From: Trochalopteron elliotii
Lineage: Eukaryota; Chordata; Aves; Passeriformes; Leiothrichidae
Length of the DNA stretch: 64,000 nucleotides
Direction of reading: 5' to 3'
Assembly: GCA_024734555.1 (NCBI GenBank)
Contig: JANPWX010000026.1
Span: 2,498,644 to 2,562,643, forward strand
Part shown: positions 62,219-64,000 of the stretch, one piece after another
Numbering within the stretch: position 1 is the first letter of the stretch
Layout of the letters: each line of letters begins with the position of its first letter
The notes under the pieces: model-generated
What the model saw: the letters and a program-made list of their open reading frames with translations, nothing else
Database searches by the model: none
What the model was told of the DNA's origin: nothing
Made by a program: the position numbers and the translations under genes

Positions 62219-63500
62219 AGACTTTCAGAAATTAAATGTAAATATCTGCTCTATTTTCTTAGTGGCTGCCAAAACACTATTTTCCTGCTTACAGTGATAA
62301 GTCTCCCTTTCTTTGGGTGCTACGGACATATTGTTTTGCTATTGATATATGAGGGAAACTGCTAGATTTAGGTGGCCAATATAAATTCATGATATCAGAG
62401 TTAATTGTCAATTTATGAGCCGTAAGATGATTCAGGCTTCAAGTATGTTCAAGTGACATAGTCTGGAATAATTTTCCTCCTGCCACAAAGAGCATTCTTT
62501 GATTCTTTCAAGTGACCATCAGCTTTAGAGTTTGAATGACTCAAATGACTCTCTGCACACCACAGATGTCAGGGTCTGTGGGTAGGCCTTCTTGGTGAAT
62601 GAGAAATTGGACAAAAGTCTACCTTTTTTGATAAGAGCAAGATGGCTACAGCAGGCTGTTAGCTAAAGGAGTCATCACTGAGTGAAAATAGCTGCTCTCA
62701 AGAATCCTGGTCCCAAGTCCCTACTTCTCCACTGCAGGAAGCAGATGGTTTCTGAAAGGAGGCTTGGAGGATATTTTTATACTGCAGGCGAGATACAAGT
62801 TCAGCTTATGAAGACAGCGAGTGAATCCGCAGTAACAGGGAGCTCAATGCAGGCTGCAGTCTGTGGGAGGGAGCTCTGCTGAAGACACACGCAGGCAGGT
62901 ATTTATCTGATGCTCTGACTCAGAGAATTTGCCTTGAAGCTGAGCGTTACCACATTCTATCCTTGCATTACTCCTGGAGCAGAGATCTGAAACTACTTTA
63001 GAAGAATCCGAATGACTGAACTTCTTTTAGTTGTGTAAAAACATTCTCAAGAGGGAAAACAAACTTACCAACAATTGTTGTAATGTACCCAAACAGAGAG
63101 AAGGACCAAGACCAACACTGCAGCATTGCTTAAGACTAAATGGTGCTCAGATGCAACCATTTTTAAGCTGCAAATAAAAGACCAATCTCCTTGGCATGCT
63201 TGTGTTGGCACAAACATGGATGTGGAAAGGCAACCTGAAAATAAGATCATCCACTGCAGCTGGTGAAAAGCCACTGAGGCTTGCTCCATGTTGAGCTGCC
63301 TAGCATTGCCCAGTCTGACAGGAAGATCCATAAGTCAGCAGGAAGTGTGTCCTGCAGAGGTGCTCTGCTCAGTGCCTAAGTGGGTATTTTGGCCCAGACA
63401 TCCATGTAGACGGTGTCAGCTGAGGAGGGGCATCTCCCTCAAGGTGTTTGAAGGGCTTCCCACCTCACACCTCAGTGTCCACAGTGCTGTCATTTATATC
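62219..63500. other. Non-coding DNA
   Basis: Short frames on both strands (at most 88 codons), without motifs or repeats. Confidence 0.5.
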
Positions 63501-63990
63501 ACATCATATTTCCCTCCTCTCTAGGCCTGGAGCCTGTGTGGGCAGCTCTGTCCTGCTGATGGCCACGAGGTAAGGCACAGGGCTGATCCCCAAGGCTGCA
63601 ATGGCTCCTGCCTCGGGCCATCCCTGTCCCCACTGCCCTGCCCTCCATGGGCCCTGGCTGCTCCCCTGGAGCCATGCCCACCCCAAGCTGCCCTGCTGCG
63701 AAGGATAGGACCCTCTCCTGGGTGAACAGGGACAGCGCAGTCGGTGCAGGCTCCCCCAGAACCAGAGCTGGCAGTGCAGGGCCCAGCCTGGGGTTGTGTC
63801 AGGCCAGGGACCTGCTGCTCTCTGCGTTTGCAGATGGGAAAATTGTAGTAAAAATTTAAGTGGGAAGGGCAAAGCCTTGCCCTGTAGCTGGCACCATGGC
63901 TGAGGTGCTGGGCAGAGCTGGACAAGCCTTGGCACCTCCATGCTCTGATTCAAGTCAGGTGGGATCTCCTTGGATTGTGCTCATCCCCTT
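63501..63990. other. GC-rich block with multiple overlapping frames
   Basis: Composition rises sharply. Three frames of 70-149 codons overlap on both strands (minus 63504-63953 and 63521-63925, plus 63647-63859), so none is preferred and none has a recognisable domain. A 45-base piece (63525-63569) has a strong acceptor and a GAG-GTAAGG donor but is open in two frames. The block could be an unannotated repeat, a non-coding exon region or the edge of a gene-rich segment beyond the window. Confidence 0.4.
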
Positions 63991-64000
63991 GCATTTCTTT

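Noticed and set aside
63504..63953. 149-codon minus-strand open frame
   Set aside because: It lies in GC-rich, stop-poor DNA with long frames in several phases on both strands and has no domain.

Overview
This window looks like non-coding bird nuclear DNA, most likely intergenic or inside a very long intron. Three things point to a bird. There is a 5'-truncated CR1 non-LTR retrotransposon at 33729-34247, whose ORF2 C-terminus and 3' end are clearly recognisable. There are two avian-type solo retroviral LTRs at 54518-55039 and 55942-56565. Interspersed repeats are otherwise sparse, as is usual in birds. The DNA is AT-rich with few CpGs. No open frame reads as a convincing complete gene. I found no rRNA, tRNA, snRNA, CRISPR array, bacterial operon or viral internal gene.

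Layout. From 1 to about 33.7 kb is single-copy AT-rich DNA with a T/GTTT tract (796-860), a compound tetranucleotide microsatellite (2372-2475), a 36-base T tract (18424-18459), and two GC-richer patches (about 28.5-28.9 and 29.7-30.3 kb). The CR1 copy follows, on the minus strand. A near-perfect 41-nt hairpin sits at 38984-39024. Single-copy DNA then runs to a cluster of overlapping palindromes at 52292-52345. A GT-rich simple repeat (54215-54327) precedes the two solo LTRs. Both LTRs are antisense to the window and both have intact target-site duplications (4 bp and 6 bp). The last 7 kb holds a pair of RFX X-box motifs (60560-60634), a perfect CRE palindrome (62205-62212) and a GC-rich block from about 63.5 kb to the end.

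Possible genes. Four short stretches combine a plausible splice acceptor, a good donor and an open frame: 12108-12186 and 12831-12888 on plus, 14323-14399 on minus, and 43399-43485 on plus. I do not recognise the peptides, and such combinations occur by chance in this much DNA, so they are low-confidence exon candidates. The regulatory motifs are single-sequence pattern matches, and comparison with other bird genomes would decide them.

I did not find a new multi-gene system. The strongest unexplained structures are the 41-nt hairpin and the 54-bp palindrome cluster. The best-supported element calls are the CR1 and the LTR with the 6-bp duplication.
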